Program-made: the position numbers and the translations under genes
Source: Platynereis dumerilii
Taxonomy: Eukaryota > Annelida > Polychaeta > Phyllodocida > Nereididae
Direction of reading: 5' to 3'
DNA length: 64,000 nucleotides
Assembly (NCBI GenBank): GCA_026936325.1
Contig: JAPTHN010000039.1
Location: 372,001-436,000 of the forward strand
The notes under the pieces: model-generated
Databases searched by the model: none
Seen by the model: the letters and a program-made list of their open reading frames with translations, nothing else
What the model was told of the DNA's origin: nothing
Shown here: piece after piece, positions 45,908 through 61,063 of the stretch
How the letters are laid out: each line of letters starts with the position of its first letter
Position numbering within the stretch: position 1 is the stretch's first letter

Positions 45908-46809
45908 AATTTGTAATTTGTTTATTTCAATACCATCATTGTAACCACATTTTACAAGTATATATATAAATTTACGTATACAATCGAAGTGACAGATGGT
46001 AATGGGAGAACACCCGAGCATGAAATTCCATTGCCAATATACAGGTGGGTATCCCCCGATGAAATAGCTTAATACAAGAAATTATACTAAACGATGTATG
46101 AAAATGAAATGATTATGATGAAATGATTATGATAATGAATTGATTTTCAACTAAATACAAACATCAGTGTTATTTTAAGTGTTATCAATTACACATAGAG
46201 TCACACAAATGAAATAACAAAGTAATGGCACTAATATGGTAGCAACAATGAATCTTATCTAGTCTAACTATTCTTTGATAACATGAATGCATATTATATT
46301 CAGAGCAGTTTCAGGTATGAAATATATATAAACAAATAAACACAATTATAATAATTAATTGGCTGTAATCACTGCTTGCTTCGACCTTGGCCCCTCTTGG
46401 TGCCTAGGTCAAAGTTAAAGAGTGGCCACAACCTAATATAATATAAACAAATAAACATAATTGTAATAATTAATCACTGCTTGCTTCGACCTTGGCCTCT
46501 CTTGATGCCTAGGTCTAAATACATAGCGCCATGATTGATACATTTAAAATCTAGAAGAAAAGAATTTCTTTTTAAAAGATGTTTTTGTTGTTGAGTTTTT
46601 TATGCTCTTCCCAAAAAACTTTTATTATAAATTTGCAGAGTGTGAATACGCGTTAGTAGAACATTCATATTACGTGTTTGATGATACGTTGGAACTTCAG
46701 ATAAATTAGTGATGCGTTTTGGCAACACATTGTTCACATATCTATATGATATATTTACCAATGCAAAATCAATCATGTCACCTAATTCTGTCCTAATTCC
46801 TACCTAGTG
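45908..46809 (-). mobile_element. LINE remnant inside a SINE, copy 2
   Basis: Counterpart of 7287-8188 with the same junctions. It is flanked by SINE parts ending CTCCTCCTGTA and starting CATAAATACAGG. Confidence 0.65.
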
Positions 46810-48483
46810 CATAAATACAGGACGTAAAGCCCCCCCCCCCCCATCTGGCTCGCCACTTTCACAGGCTACCACATATATAGATAGCCAGATCATAGATCTA
46901 TTATAATCTTTATTAACTCCATGGCTAGATAGCTGGTGCAGAATGTTCAGTAATTCTGAAAATGGTCAATTGATCAATTACATATTCTCAATTTTAACGT
47001 TGATAATTATCATCTATCAGTGTTGACAATTAACAACATTCATCATCATCTATATAGGCCTATACACAGTAATTAGTTACAAGTAGGCCTGTGACAGTGA
47101 CACATAGGTAAACATTTAGCTTGGTACATCTACCCCACCCCTCCCCCCCTCCATGGATAAGCCACTGGTACACTGCATGTCAGACCAATCATTGTGTAGT
47201 ACATGTATTTGCCTGTTCCATATATAAACTGTGAAATATTTCCAGTGGTTAAAGTGTGTTGCAAATTCCGTGATGGCCCTGGTGGGTTTTTATTCAGCAA
47301 TTTCAGCAAATATTGATCCTAACTTCTTCTTTATAAAGGAGGTCTTTGTTTTACCAGGCCAATACTTTCCACAATGGAATTGACTGTCCATGCATGTTAT
47401 TCGAAATTTACACCCATTTCCATTCTGGACTTCACTGGGATTCTAAAACCACCAGTTTAACTAAATTCGATTAAAGCATGCATTCAATAATAGATTGAAG
47501 TGGGTGTATTTATGAATAAGCAACATGTTTTGTTGTTGTTGTTTTTTGTTTTTTTTACATAAACTGGTATTCTTTAAAAGTCCTAAACAACCCTGTCAAG
47601 GCATTAGTACAAAAAAGCACTGCCTGATGTTGATGACCAAAATAATTTTTGGGACCTTTCAAAGCAAATATATGCAGTCCAAATAAAGCCCATTCCCTTG
47701 GAACAGAGGCACGGGTCAGGTACCACAAGGTGCTTGTCCAAGATAATAAACAAATAAAGGCTTCACTTGAATAAAGGCTTCACTTGAATAAAAGCCCCAA
47801 TTGAGTTCATAATTTCTTGTTTCATGAAAACAATAAAGGCCCACCTCGAATATAGGTCCACCTCAAACAGAGACCCCCCCCCCCTTCCCTCAAATAGAGG
47901 CCCTGCTGGAAGAGAAAGGAAGGAAGGAGAATAAGGTAGGGGGGAAGAATGGGAGAAAGGGGGAGGAAGGAAGGGTAGCTCAACAGGTAGCTCAAGGGGA
48001 TTTTACATTATTTGTCTCACTTTAAAAAAACGAAAAAGGTTGTTGTTTTAATTCAATTATTACAACAACCAAGTCACTAAAATTTTATTACTGGTAGAAA
48101 TAACACCCCGTAATACAATAGAATTATATTTAATCATAGAGCTGTAAGGTTAAGTTTTAGATCCATGATTTAATCATGTCTGCAGCTTCAATCAGTAGGC
48201 TATGAATGCCCCAGCATCTCATCATAAGTACAGTTTTGCATGATTGCAGTTGTTATATGGGGGAAATTAGGGTCAAATATGCCAATTCAGCAAAAAGCAG
48301 GCTCATTTTGGGGTAGTTTCCCATACTATTTAGGCATATCTATACCGAAAATTAACAATATTCTTGATCTTGTACATGTTCCTTCAGAATTAAATACATA
48401 GTTCATTTCCTTCTTCTTCTTTCTTCATTTCCTGGTGACAAAATTTCATAAAGTATGTATTTCATTATGTGTGGAGAATGAGT

Positions 48484-48508
48484 TGATAGATAGATAGATA
48501 GATGGATG

Positions 48509-48551
<43 letters not shown>

Positions 48552-48560
48552 TAGATAGAT

Positions 48561-48645
<85 letters not shown>

Positions 48646-48676
48646 GAGAAGCCATCATCTGATAGATAGATAGATA
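48484..48676. repeat. Compound (GATA)n-(GATT)n microsatellite, copy 2
   Basis: Counterpart of 9861-10050. It has a GATGGATGGATA interruption not present in copy 1 and fewer TTAGATA interruptions. Confidence 0.93.
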
Positions 48677-49218
48677 GGAATACCAGTCAATATCTACTTT
48701 TTCCAAAATCTACTTTTCCATAATACTTTTCCTTAATATAATTTTCCTGAAATCTATTTTTTTAATCAAACTCTACTTCAGTTTGCCAAATTGCCAAAAT
48801 CTATTTCTATCCATACTCCCCTGCAGCTTGACCGCCCCCCTTCTCTCGGCTGCCCCCCAAGATAAGACAGGCAGCCCCACTTTCACCCTTGGCTGCACAA
48901 GGCCATGATTGGTCAGTTCATTTTGGCGGGACTTCCTGGCTCCACCTCTTCTCAGCTCTGCTTGGATGCACCATCTAGTCTCAGCCCAGGAAGTCTATGG
49001 ATGTGCATGAATCAACATCAAGAAAATGGTTTTCTGTTTCATTTGGGATCTTACTCTCTCAATATCAGTAGGTATGTTTTCTTTTGCCATCACGAAAGTT
49101 ATTTGTGTACATAATATTTAATTGTACTGACTTAATAGTAACTGTTCTATGGCCTAACACAATATTTTACTATTTGCCTATTTTACCTATCTCTAATTAG
49201 TGACTCCTGTTATTTTAG

Positions 49219-49425
49219 GTGAATCCGGCTTCCTTAGAACATCTACAGAATACTGACTGTTTGAAAGCAAATGGATACATGCAAACTTGACAGCAAGCTG
49301 CATGACACAGCAACCTCCTGTCCCAAGAACTGACCATGTCACTCTGAGAAAAGTTACTTTCCCTGAGTGTGACCGTGTGGACCCCTTGACCAGAATCCAC
49401 TTGATAACCACAGCAGGATTTCTTG
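49219..49425 (+). CDS. Candidate upstream exon of the integrase-core gene, copy 2
   Basis: Counterpart of 10589-10795 with the same acceptor and GTAAGT donor and the same reading frame and phase into the 54916-54961 exon. One substitution in the acceptor-proximal half was noticed (TGACTGC versus TGACTGT). The same reservations about the exon's left half apply. Confidence 0.45.
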
Positions 49426-49770
49426 GTAAGTGCACAATATTTCATTATTTTGCAGGAAAATCCAACAGCTATGCCATTACTATCACAACAAATAGTGTGA
49501 CTGGCATGCATGCAATACTGATGTGCAGCCTGTCGTTTTTATCTTGATAAACCTATTTTAAATGAGCAAAAATGTTTACCCATCTCTTCTGTTCTTTTCT
49601 CTTTAATCTAAATCAATCAAGGCCTCTCTGTCTATCCATTTTATTGTGTTCTATTCCCTCCAATCTACGGGAAAATTACTGGCATTTCATTATTTTGCAT
49701 CAAATTAAGACCAGCATGTTTTATTAGTTAAGACTGATTCAGCTTAAATTTAGTACCATGAAAAAAATTG

Positions 49771-49882
49771 ACAAGTAGACAGACAGAGAGACAGACAGGG
49801 AGACAAATAGATATACAGATAGTAGATAAGACAGATAGCTAGATAGATAGATAGATAGATTGATATTTGTCTAGCTCTATCC

Positions 49883-49956
<74 letters not shown>

Positions 49957-49964
49957 TTATCTAA
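49771..49964. repeat. Compound GACA/GATA and ATCT microsatellite, copy 2
   Basis: Counterpart of 11141-11336 with altered GACAGAGAGACA units. Confidence 0.92.
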
Positions 49965-51096
49965 AATTCTCTTATGCATGTTTTCCGAATTTAAAATAGA
50001 ATATACTGTTCTCAAGTGCACTTCAGAATCTGTTCGATAAAATGTGAAGCCATACTGCTATCCATTGAAGTGCATCTCAACTGAAAGGTGCCATTCATTC
50101 TGTATATTGACCTTTTATTACTAGTACTGTCCAGTGCTAAATATTTAGGTTGTCTACTGCATGTCTAAATTACTGTTCAGCTGTATCTCAAATGAAGTGG
50201 GTTTTTCTGTTTAATAGGCCTGTATCTTTAGGGAATCACTAGATGGATTGTTCTGAACTTCAAAGGTGCACACTGCGTTACCATATGGCCTAATGACAAT
50301 TTAATTGCATTGAAATAAGATCAGTTATTCACATCTCAATCTTAAACCCAATGAAACAATGGACTGGGTTTCTATAAATACAATTGAATGATACTAGTAC
50401 ATATGTAAAAGAGATTTTAATTCACCTCTGCTTAAAAAAGGATACAAGCATATAGATTATTATATTAGAACTTTATAACAGGATCATAAAGCTCTGTTTT
50501 TATAATTTGTGCAGAATGTGCAGATCCACAGCTTAGATACTTGAAACAATATTACCATGGACCAATTGTGTGATTGTTCCATGATAATACCATTTGGTTT
50601 TTAAAATAAATTTAGGTATCATTAAAGATCATCACACATCCTTGAAGAAAGTAGCACTAGTTACTTCAAGATACACAAACTAAGTGAAAAAAAAAAGAAG
50701 ATATATTTAATATGTCCAGAATTGGGTCTGCTCCTTGTGAGGGCCTAAATAATGAGAACATTTTATTCATTTAAAATTTCATTGGTACTTGTTCACTGTT
50801 CAGTGATTCTCGTTTTGGTACTTTTCTATACATGTAATTCAATTCAAAGACATTCGATAGTTGAATCATTAAAATCAACATTATATATAGGACAGGATTC
50901 TTGGCATACATACGGAGAGAGAGATCTGTGTCTTTCTGTACGAAGCACAATCAACTATTGTGTGAGCAGATAAAACTAGTGGCAACAAGATTTAAATTAT
51001 ACAAACATTTTAATTTCTCATGCCTTGTACATTATTTTACAAGTCCTACCTATTCCTTGGATAATCTATATTATTTAGGAACACAATACATGCTTG

Positions 51097-52770
51097 CAGT
51101 GGCGTAGATAGGGGTGGTTTCTCTGGTTGGGCAAATGACCCTAAACAAGCACTCTTAGAGCACATCACCGGCCATGCTGCTCATGAATTTTCAATAGGCA
51201 TGATTGAAATGCTTAGTGGATGGGGGAAAAAATAAATTTCTTTTTATCTATGCATTACCTGTGTGTGGTTTAAATGAATACCCGAAATAACTTCTTCATG
51301 AAGCGTGTTTCTTTTTTGTCTCGAATTTAAGGTTCAAAATTGTTGTAAGAGTTTAAATGGAATGAAATAAGTATGAAGGTAATTGAAAATCTTTGGTACT
51401 ATTGTGACAGATGAGTGTGAGATGAAAGGAAGGTGAGAAAGTGAATTGCACTTTGGCCTAAATGGTGAAGAGCAATTATAGTGCATTTGAAGGTGGTCCA
51501 TTGAATGGAAATGAACAAAATAGATTGGAATTGAGGAATACAATGAAAGATTAAGATGGAATGTGCATTCAATGCCCTGCAATTCTGAGTGTGTTCACAT
51601 GCTGACACTCCACAAGTGTGACAAGTGTATGACAGCGCGAATACACAAGAAAATGGCGGTGGAAAATAGTCCGACCTGAACTGCGCTATGCAATAGAGAG
51701 GATGTCAATAAATGTTATAATGTTGAATTTAACTTAAAAAAGATGCGATTGGTGGAATCTATGATGTTATAAATGGGTGATAATGATAAAATGAACCCTT
51801 GGAATGGCCTGGTTGGGCCAGGAGGCTCGTGACTCACATCGGATGGATATCACTGCATTACCGGCCTATGCATAGCATGGCCGGTAATAATTAAAACCTT
51901 CAGTCTCTCTGCTGTTTGCTAATGGTACTACTAGTAGTAATAGTCACAGATTGTTACAGTTGGTAAACTTGATATGCAAAAAAATGAGTTTGGTTTCATA
52001 CATATTTTTGCACTTTGTGAGTCTAATAGCTGATGAAGTGTCACCTTCTCTACATTAAACTTGGGAAACATAGAGGCTGTTTGATTAGTCATGATCAAGA
52101 GAAGGCCATTTTATTTGTCATAACTGATTTTAGAGTAAAAATCAGATACATAATTGTTTCTTTTGCCTGTCATCAACGAGCAGGATTAGTCTCCTTAAAT
52201 TAAATTAGCATTGAAAGTATTGGGTACATGATCATGAGTATGATGACTCAAGAAGTGACATTTTTACAGTGCAACAGTCCGCTCTTTTTTGCATATCAGA
52301 TTTACAGATCCATGGATTTACAGACTGTATGGCCTGATGAGATGGTTCAGTCTTGTGGGGATTAAATCATTCAGACCAAGTGCAAACCATGGAAACCATC
52401 CGCATGCTTACATTTTACTGATTAATACAAATTTAAAAGTAAATGAATACAAAATAATTTACTTTTCACCGTAGAGCAGTCTCCCCGCTATACTGGTTAC
52501 TTTTTGTCACACTTCTTGTAATACAATCATAAATGCAGGTCTACTTCAAAATTTCAAATGAAGTGTCATCACAAATTTTAACAGGATTTCAAAATAAAAT
52601 TGTTTGCCTTTCCAGCTTTTCATATTCTCTTCGTTATTTCTTACTTTTTCCTTCTGCTTCTACAGTTTGCCTTCTTTTTTCATTTCCCCCCTCCTATTCC
52701 ACGCATCAGTATCCCCCCTCCACCAAAAAAAGTTGCCACCCCCTGCCCCTAAGCACTAACTACGCCACTG
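51097..52770. mobile_element. Non-autonomous hAT-type transposon, copy 2
   Basis: Counterpart of 12479-14151 with the same ends (CAGTGGCGTAGATAG and CTACGCCACTG) and the same 8-bp duplication CATGCTTG at 51089-51096 and 52771-52778. Being at the same site, it is not an independent insertion. Confidence 0.88.
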
Positions 52771-54100
52771 CATGCTTGGGAATAATCCCTGAGCATGCAT
52801 TGACCAGTGCTACCAATACCAAATAGGTCTGAGTCAATCTTATCAGCAATGGCTGCTAACACCCAGTCTTGTAGAGGTACAGTGCAGAACAACTGAACAG
52901 TAATTATAAAACGGTCAATTGATCAATTATAATTAAATTATCAATTTTAATATTGAATGGATGATTATCATCTATTAATGTTGACAATTAACAACATTCC
53001 CATCATCTCATCGTCCTATTATGCGGTAAGAAGTTACAAGTAGGCCTGTGTCAGGTAAATTTACAGCTTTGTATACATCTAACCCCCCTCCCCCCCCCCC
53101 CCCATGGATAAGCTACTGGTAGCATACTAGTCGTAGTGTAGTATGTGCCTGTTCAATAAAATAATTGTGTGTGTGAAATATTTTCAGTGGCTAAGCAAAT
53201 TCCCTGATGGGGTTTTAATCAGGCATAGCAAATGTTGATCCTAACTTCTTCTTTTAAAGAAGGTCTTTGTTTTACCAGGCCAATATTCATCCATACATGC
53301 GTGATCTCATTCAAGCTGGTGTTTACGAGGGTGACCACAATGTAATTGATTGTCCATGCAGGCAAGGGGTGGGAGGGGGGGGGGTGTGACCCAATACATT
53401 TTAGGTACAAGGTGGCTTGGCTTTTGCAGCTTGGCTTTGGTAGTGTGGTAGTGTGGCTTGTTTTACAGTATAAGACGCAGGGCTGTGAGGGATCAATGCA
53501 ATGTGTCAGCATGCTACGTTTGATATATTAGCTGTGTGATGTTCTGTTGCCCCTAAGCCAATCAGATTAAGTAAAAATGCCATGTATATAGTGTGCATAG
53601 AACCTCAGAATCGTGTACTAATGAAGTCCCAAAAATGACAGTGAGGGGGGGGGGGGTCTTTTTCAATGGGGTATAGCAGAAACCTCTTATTGGTCCAAAA
53701 TGGTCATTTCATCAAGGAATTCCCCGGATTTCCCAACTGTATACATTTAGCTTCTTACAGTAATAGCTGACTAGGAAATTATGAATTGTAATAATCTTAT
53801 TATTGAGTAATATTGACATTTATCAATGAGCATTTTGATAGATAAACAAGATAGATAGACAGGATTTAATTTATTTTCACCAAAAGATTAATAGATAGTT
53901 GGAAAGGTAGATAGAAAAATAGAAATGGAGATAGTCAGATAGGTAGTCAGATATCTAGCCAGATAACTAGATAGATAGATAGATAGATAGATAGATCAAA
54001 ACTACCTAGATTGATAGATATATAGATAGAGATCTATATAGATATCAGTAGACAGATCCATGTCAATCAACTATATATATAATTATGAAATAAGATTTTT

Positions 54101-54588
54101 ACCCTCGGCAATGTATACATTGCCGACGGGGGGGGGGGAGTGAGGTTAGATGTATACAAAGCTGTAAATTTACCTGACACAGGCCTACAAAATTTGTCCT
54201 ATCCGGCGGGTGGGCAGGCGCACGGATAATGGGCGTCCTACTTGTGTATTGGGCAGTACTCCAAAACTATGACATGTATATTTTTCTTTTTTGGTACATT
54301 ATTGTGTCTTTTATCCTAGGTGTGTCTTTTAGGGGTCTAATCCACATGGCATTTATACTTTTCTCACAATTATTGAAAAATGTGAAAAAATATTTTTTTG
54401 TGTATTGGGCAGTATGCTAAAACTATGGCATTTATAGTTTTCATTTTTTGTAAATTATTGTATCTTGTACCCTGGTTGTCCCTTTTAAGGGTCTAATCCA
54501 CATGACATTATGACTTTTCTATCAATTATTGAAAAATGTAAAAATATAATTTTTTCCATTTCCGGAGTAGAATTCAAAACCTGCTGTA
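54101..54588. repeat. CCCTCGGCAATG interspersed repeat, copy 2
   Basis: Counterpart of 15488-15975. The 20-bp palindrome is intact at 54106-54125. Confidence 0.68.
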
Positions 54589-54915
54589 CTTATGTCACTG
54601 CAAATTTGTGGTGTCCCCTAGCTTCACTCCTGTCCACAAGAAATAAAAGGAAAAATGCAAGTTTTTAACATAGGCCTGGGGGGCCTTTCACCTTACGTGG
54701 GCATCTTACCCCATGCTACTCTGCATGTACATACATACGTCATCATCCTGCCTGGAAATTAGAACAGTCATTTCAATGACAGAGACAAATGACAGTTTTC
54801 ACATAACATTAGGATTTTGTTCAGAAAAAGATGGACCTGAAACCCCCATTAGAAACACAATAATATTGTCAACATACTTTGAGGATAACCGATGTTTTTT
54901 CTTCTTTGTTTTCAG

Positions 54916-54961
54916 GACATGGAGGTTTCTGGAATCTTGACGGAAATCATAAGCTGATCAG
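54916..54961 (+). CDS. Integrase-core gene, 46-nt exon with first catalytic Asp, copy 2
   Basis: Identical by eye to 16303-16348: acceptor TTTGTTTTCAG, in-frame HGGFWNLDGNHKLI and donor GTAAAA at 54962. It joins in phase to the exon at 62070. Confidence 0.8.
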
Positions 54962-57900
54962 GTAAAAGTTCATTAGATTTGACTTTCTTTTGAAATCTAT
55001 TTTTGCCATCCAGACATTGCCAAGTAATGGAAAATTTATGCAAATTTCGAATAGGTTATACCACTGCTGAAGGGTTTAGACCCTATGCTAGAATGAACAG
55101 TTCAACAAAAGATAAGTTCCCCTTTAAATAAACTTTAATATCTCAGAGATACCTTCCAAGATTTTTATGGATTTTAACTTAATTATAGGCCTGCATATTG
55201 ACCTTAAATGTGTATGTTTGTAGCTCTGTGGCATTATTCCTACATGAGCCTACTCGTTTTCAAAAATCTGTGGGTTTTCCAATAGATATGACAAATTTCG
55301 CCACGCGGGGGAGCCACCAGCTGGAGCATATTTCATCAAGGGACTAGAGATTTTTATATCTCAATCATATTTAGTAGGCAATTAAGGACTTGTTTTGTAA
55401 TGTTTTCACAGTTTAGATTCCTTGTGTGACATTAGAAATAATTTTAGAGGTATTTGAGAACATTTTGGAAAAACAAGTTTTGGAAAAGCCAAAACTTTGT
55501 ATTTTTGAAAAGAGGGGTACGTGCACTCAGGGCCTCCTGGCTCAGATAGAAATGAAGCTACAAATTCACAGACACAATGTCAATGTGCAAGCCTAGAAAT
55601 GGGTCAACTGTAGTAGAAATCAGAACAGAGGTCTTTGAGATTGTCAAGTTTTCATAAGGGGGATTTATTTTTTTTTAACTGTTTTAGACTAATTTTTACC
55701 TTTGGTGAATGTAGGTGTCATGTATGCCAGTGGATGGATATGCCAAGGCCAAATTTCATAATTCAACAGAATTGAATTTAAAAAAGAAACATAATGTGCT
55801 GATCCATTTGACTGACATACGTGCAGCATTCACTGTAAAATTTAAATTTTGTTTGTTTGTTTGTTAATCATATAATACCAGAAAAAGCTAAATGCTTATC
55901 AGGCTTGCACCATCAGCACAAATTCTTACAATGTCCAAGATAGCTTGAAATATAGGTCGAATAATAATAAGTTCATAATTTTTAATATAAACATTAAAGA
56001 AGGGTAAAATAAAATTTAAAGCACATTAAATTTTAACCGTCGTATAACTAATTAATTGCATTATTCAATTAACCAAATCCACCAAATTTTATATTGAAAT
56101 CTTAAATTTCATTCATGAAGTTGTAGAGGCGCATATCCTCATACCATAGAGCTATAAGTGGTTATCCATGCTCATATATACCAAAACAGTTTTGCCAATC
56201 AAAAGATGATGAAACGATGGGCGTATTTTGCGGGGAGTCAAGGGGGGTTGCAGCCCCCGCCTCCCGGCATCATGGCAAATGGTTCATCAGGGCAAATCCT
56301 GAGCAACATCAGGGCAAATCCACTGCCCTGGTCACCCTGATAACATGTTAAAGCTTCTAGGCAAAATAGCCACAGCCCCCTACCCCATGAAACAGCGTGT
56401 CCTGTACGCCTATGAATGAAACAGATTAGAACTATGACTTCTATGTTACAGATGATTTCATATTAGTACGTACTGAGACCGAATGTGAATTTTTTTCTTG
56501 GTCATGTATTCTATAGGGAAAAAAATGATGGCATAAGTTTTCTGATATCACTTTTCCCCTTAGAATATATATGTCGTAGAAAAAAAAAATCACATTCAGT
56601 CTGAGTGAATACAATTATGAAATCACTAGTAAAAGTGTGATGATGACACATCATCAGTTATTTTGAGTTACAAGAAGTATTTTTGCGGTGGAGTGGTCCT
56701 TTTTTCAAACCTTTTAAATAGACTATTTGGAAGTCCACCTCAACGAGAATTCCTTGAATAATGAACAAGATCTGAAAATATTCCGGACGCTTGCAATGGA
56801 TGTCAATATCCAAATTAGAAGTTAGTTACCGTACAAAATGAATAACGAAAGTCAATACTAACAAATGCATGATTTTTTTAACAGTATTTCGGCTTTATTC
56901 AGCCATCCTCGGGTATGAAATGACAATGTTATAGGAAATGGTGACTTACATGAGAAACAACAAACACAGCATGAAAACTGGGAAACGAAAAATTTACCTG
57001 AATAAAATAAACTCTTTTGAGGCTTTAAGGCCATGATTGAGAGTATTGGATTGCCTTCTAATGGCCAGTGCTTTTTTAAACATAGGCTGCGCAGCAGCAA
57101 ACCTTCAGCGAATAACACCTTTAGAAGATTACAATAATATCATAAAATTGGTGCGTTTACGAAATTGCTAATAGGTATGCAATAGCGGTCGAGTAGTGGC
57201 CTTCAATTATCTCTATTTGCCCGCTGCCCTGCCATTTTCCCATCTGCTTGCCAGGATTTGTAAAATCAGGGAAAGGCCTTATTAGACTAATTTACGCATA
57301 TTATGGTATACATGCATGTACAAAGTATAGGTTATGAGATGTCGGTTGAAAACCAAAAGATATAACGCTGTTATAAGTTTCTGAAGTTTTCCCAATGATT
57401 CATAAAGTGTTATACACATCAAAAAGCACTGCTACATTGTATAGGTGATTTGTTTAGAAAATTGCATTACTGTATATGCAATAGTGGTCAAGTTTTGGCT
57501 CCGATATAACCAGAAAAGTACCCTTAAAAAAGGGTACTGTATCGATCTTACCATCAACCTGAGGGTATGTGGCATGTAATAAAAGATTTTAATATCTTAA
57601 AGTAGGCATTTCTATGAAATAATTACCTTTTGAAAAATTCAGCCCCTCCCCTTGTTTAATGAAAATATTATAAAACCAAGGATGTGTCGAAAAAAAAGCT
57701 TCTGTTATGAAAAACCACCAGTTTGGATATTAGTTTGTTAATTGCTACATGCACAGTGTACATGTTTTCCTGTACTATTCAGTGTGTGATTTCAGGGCAG
57801 AAAAATACCCCCCCCCCTTTAAAAAAAAAAAGAATCTGCCACTGGTTTGCTGTGGTCAATGGAACTTTGAATCATTTCGGAGTAATGCACCGAAAGGCTT

Positions 57901-58109
57901 TTTGCGAAGTTAATATTGCAAATAGAGCAAAATGAATTCAGAGGAGTTTACTTGATATATCAAAGTTTTTAAATTTTGAAAATCGGGTGTTTATTAAGTT
58001 TTTTAGGCCAAGTTTTGTATTGAAAATGATGTACACAATCTTTGATGACGTTTCACACGCAAAATATTTCGCCAGTGAAATTCCTTATCTTGTTGAATCA
58101 ATGTACTGT

Positions 58110-58630
58110 TAAGAATACTTACATATAAGTTTTTTTATAGGTTAAGACATCGATACAAAAAAAATTATTTAAAAAATTTTTTCTCAATATTACAATAACT
58201 ATAGAATAGCCATCTGTCAGACCATGGAAAGGCACAACTAGACCATATAAGCCATATATGTACCAAACTTCATCCATGTATATGGAATAGTGACCGGATG
58301 TTGGGCCAGAAACAAAAAAAAAACATATTTATATTTTTTTCAATATTTCAAAAAGTATATAATATTTCCATCAGACCTTTCAAAAGGCACAACTAGACCA
58401 TATTGACCAAATGTTTACCAAACTTTGTCCATGTACATGCAATAGTGACCGAGTCTTAGCCCAAAAAACAAAAAACATATGATTTTATATTTTTTCCCAT
58501 TTTTTCTAAAAGTATAGAATATCTGTCAATGAGACGATCAAAAGGCACAACTAGACCATATAGGCCACTTGTGTACCAAATTTCATCCATGCACATGCAA
58601 TAATGACCGAGCAAAAAAAGTTGTGACACA
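58110..58630. repeat. 157-bp tandem repeat, three units, copy 2
   Basis: Counterpart of 19490-20010. Confidence 0.72.
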
Positions 58631-59401
58631 GCTCTGTCATGATTGGTTTATTTCAAGTAATGAATATCGATTAGATCTTATTTCCCCTAAATTCCGTAGC
58701 CCCCCATAAATGCCGTATTTTTCCAGATTTTTTGCATGTCCTTATATTTTCCGGGCTTGTAGAATATTGGCAGAATTTAATGTATTATTCACATTCTACT
58801 TTGTTTGTATGTGACGGTAGTCATTAGTCAGTACATACATAGTCAGTCTGTGACAGAAATGTATGGAATATCATAATGGGTACATTCGTTTCGCTGCTCC
58901 AAAGTGCTCCCTGGAGTAGAGCAGTAACTGTAAAATGCGGAACAGACGTTTCGGCAGCGGGGCAGCCAGTCTGTTTGTTCAAGTCTTGGGAAAACACTAT
59001 TCAGTCCAAGTGCAGACCATGTGGACCAACTGGATAACAGGTCCATAGTGATTTTGCAATAAATTATCAGATAAATTAATTAATTAAGGAAAAAGACAAC
59101 TTTTTTTTTCAATAAATACGGTAGACTGCTGTGTCCTGATCTGTAGACTGTATCCAAAGAGAATTATTAATTGGGACATGCATACATTTATTTCAATTTA
59201 TATAAACTATATAGGCCTATAATGGAATGATTTGTCAGCATCCTGGTCTTCTTCTTCTTCCTCTTGGAGGTTCCTCCTCTTGCTTTCAGGAGCACCCTTG
59301 CATATCAAGGTTTGTTTAGCACATGATAACAGTTACTGTTCAATTAAGTATTAATAAAAGTGAACTGAGCCATACTTAGCTGGTCTTAATTTTAGGCTGC
59401 A

Positions 59402-59856
59402 TTCTGGCCTGCACTTAATTTATTCTGGTCTGCCTTTGGTCTGCCTTTGGTCTGCATTTGGTCTGCACTCTGGTCTGCTAGTCTTCTGGTCTACACTTTA
59501 TTCTACACTTTATTCTACACTTTAAATAATTATTCTACACTTTATTCTACCCTTTTTTCTACAATTTATTCTACACTTTATTCTACAATTTATTCTACAC
59601 TTTATTCTACACTTTATTCTGCACTTTATTCTACACTTTATTCTGCACTTTAAATAATTATTCTACACTTTATTCTACACTTTAAATAATTATTCTACAC
59701 TTTCTTCTACACTTTCTTCTACACTTTCTTCTACACTTTATTCTACACTTTATTCTACACTTTATTCTGCACTTTATTCTGCACTTTATTCTGCACTTTA
59801 TTCTGCACTTTATTCTGCACTTTATTCTGCACTCTGGTCTGTACTCTGGTCTACAT
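59402..59856. repeat. 12-bp minisatellite, copy 2
   Basis: Counterpart of 20790-21233 with one additional CTTTGGTCTGC unit near 59440. The remaining unit order is the same. Confidence 0.93.
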
Positions 59857-60618
59857 GCAATTTCCCTTCTCTAAAACAATCTTCAACAATACATTATAAC
59901 TTCGGAAAATTCAGCATTTTTTCACTCAGAAATCATGTAGGTTGCAAATGCGTCCATTTTTGTTGAGTTTTATATTGCAGAGACTTTAAAAAAATTCCTT
60001 AAATAGTGTGGAATGTATCTTGTGCTCTTTATGCTGTCTAGAATGGTACCTAAACCATTTAGAACTGTGAGTTGAAAATAGTTATGCAACTATAACTTGA
60101 CTTTAGCTGACTCAACTCTGACTTGACTGGACTGAACAATAACTTGCTGCTTGGAAAGCTGAGGCTCTGGATGGGGGAATATGGGGGACAGGGACATTGG
60201 CATATTTAGGGGGGCCCTCAGGCCAAAAATTAACATGGAATAGATGAGAAAAGTCGCGGAGCGCCCCATATTCACCCCATGTAATGCCCCCTCAGGCCAT
60301 TTCTAGATACGCCCCTGGACAGGGAACTCAAAAGTAAAATGATCAAGAGCTATCAAGGGACAGGAAATTCAAAAGTAAAATGACCAAGGGACAGGGGGAC
60401 ATAAAACTCAATTCAGCGCTGAGGGACAGGGGATTCAAAAGCATCATTAGTAAACTTGAAAAGAGACAGGGAATTCAAAAGTTAAATGGCCAAGGGACAG
60501 GGGGGCACAAAACCCCATCCAGAGCCTCAAAGCTAACTATTATGACTTCACTAGTCGACTTTATGTAGTCGACTTCGGGGTCTATAGCTCTGCACCCTGG
60601 TCTGCACATGTATACATG

Positions 60619-60901
60619 CAGGGGTGCCGGAACAGGAGGGGGGGCAGCCTGGGCAGGGGGGACAATTGCCCCTCCTGCCCTTGTCCAAGAGGGGCAGGGG
60701 GGCAAGGTGTGCCCTTTTGATCTTAATAATAAAACATTATTATGCCTTATTTTAGTAATTTTAGGCACAAATTAGTAATTTTATATTCAAAATTATAATT
60801 GACACTCTATTTAAATTTTGTCACGCGAAATTGGCGTGAATATGATTTGCCCTTTGCTCGTCTGACCGCCTCTGCCGTCCGCGATCCTTCCGGCACCCCT
60901 G
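60619..60901. mobile_element. hAT-type MITE, 283 bp, copy 2
   Basis: Counterpart of 21996-22278. TATACATG flanks at 60611-60618 and 60902-60909. Confidence 0.88.
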
Positions 60902-60922
60902 TATACATGTAATTAGACCAAG

Positions 60923-61063
60923 AGCAAAAAAAAGTACATTTGAAGCGCTCAAATTATTAAAATTACCAAATGCATTCGGATTGTACTGCAAAATTGCCTA
61001 TACTTTATACAAGGGAAGCATAATTTAAATAATTTGAGCTTCAAATGTACTCCTTTTTGTGCT
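60923..61063. mobile_element. Palindromic MITE-like element, copy 2
   Basis: Counterpart of 22300-22440. Confidence 0.65.
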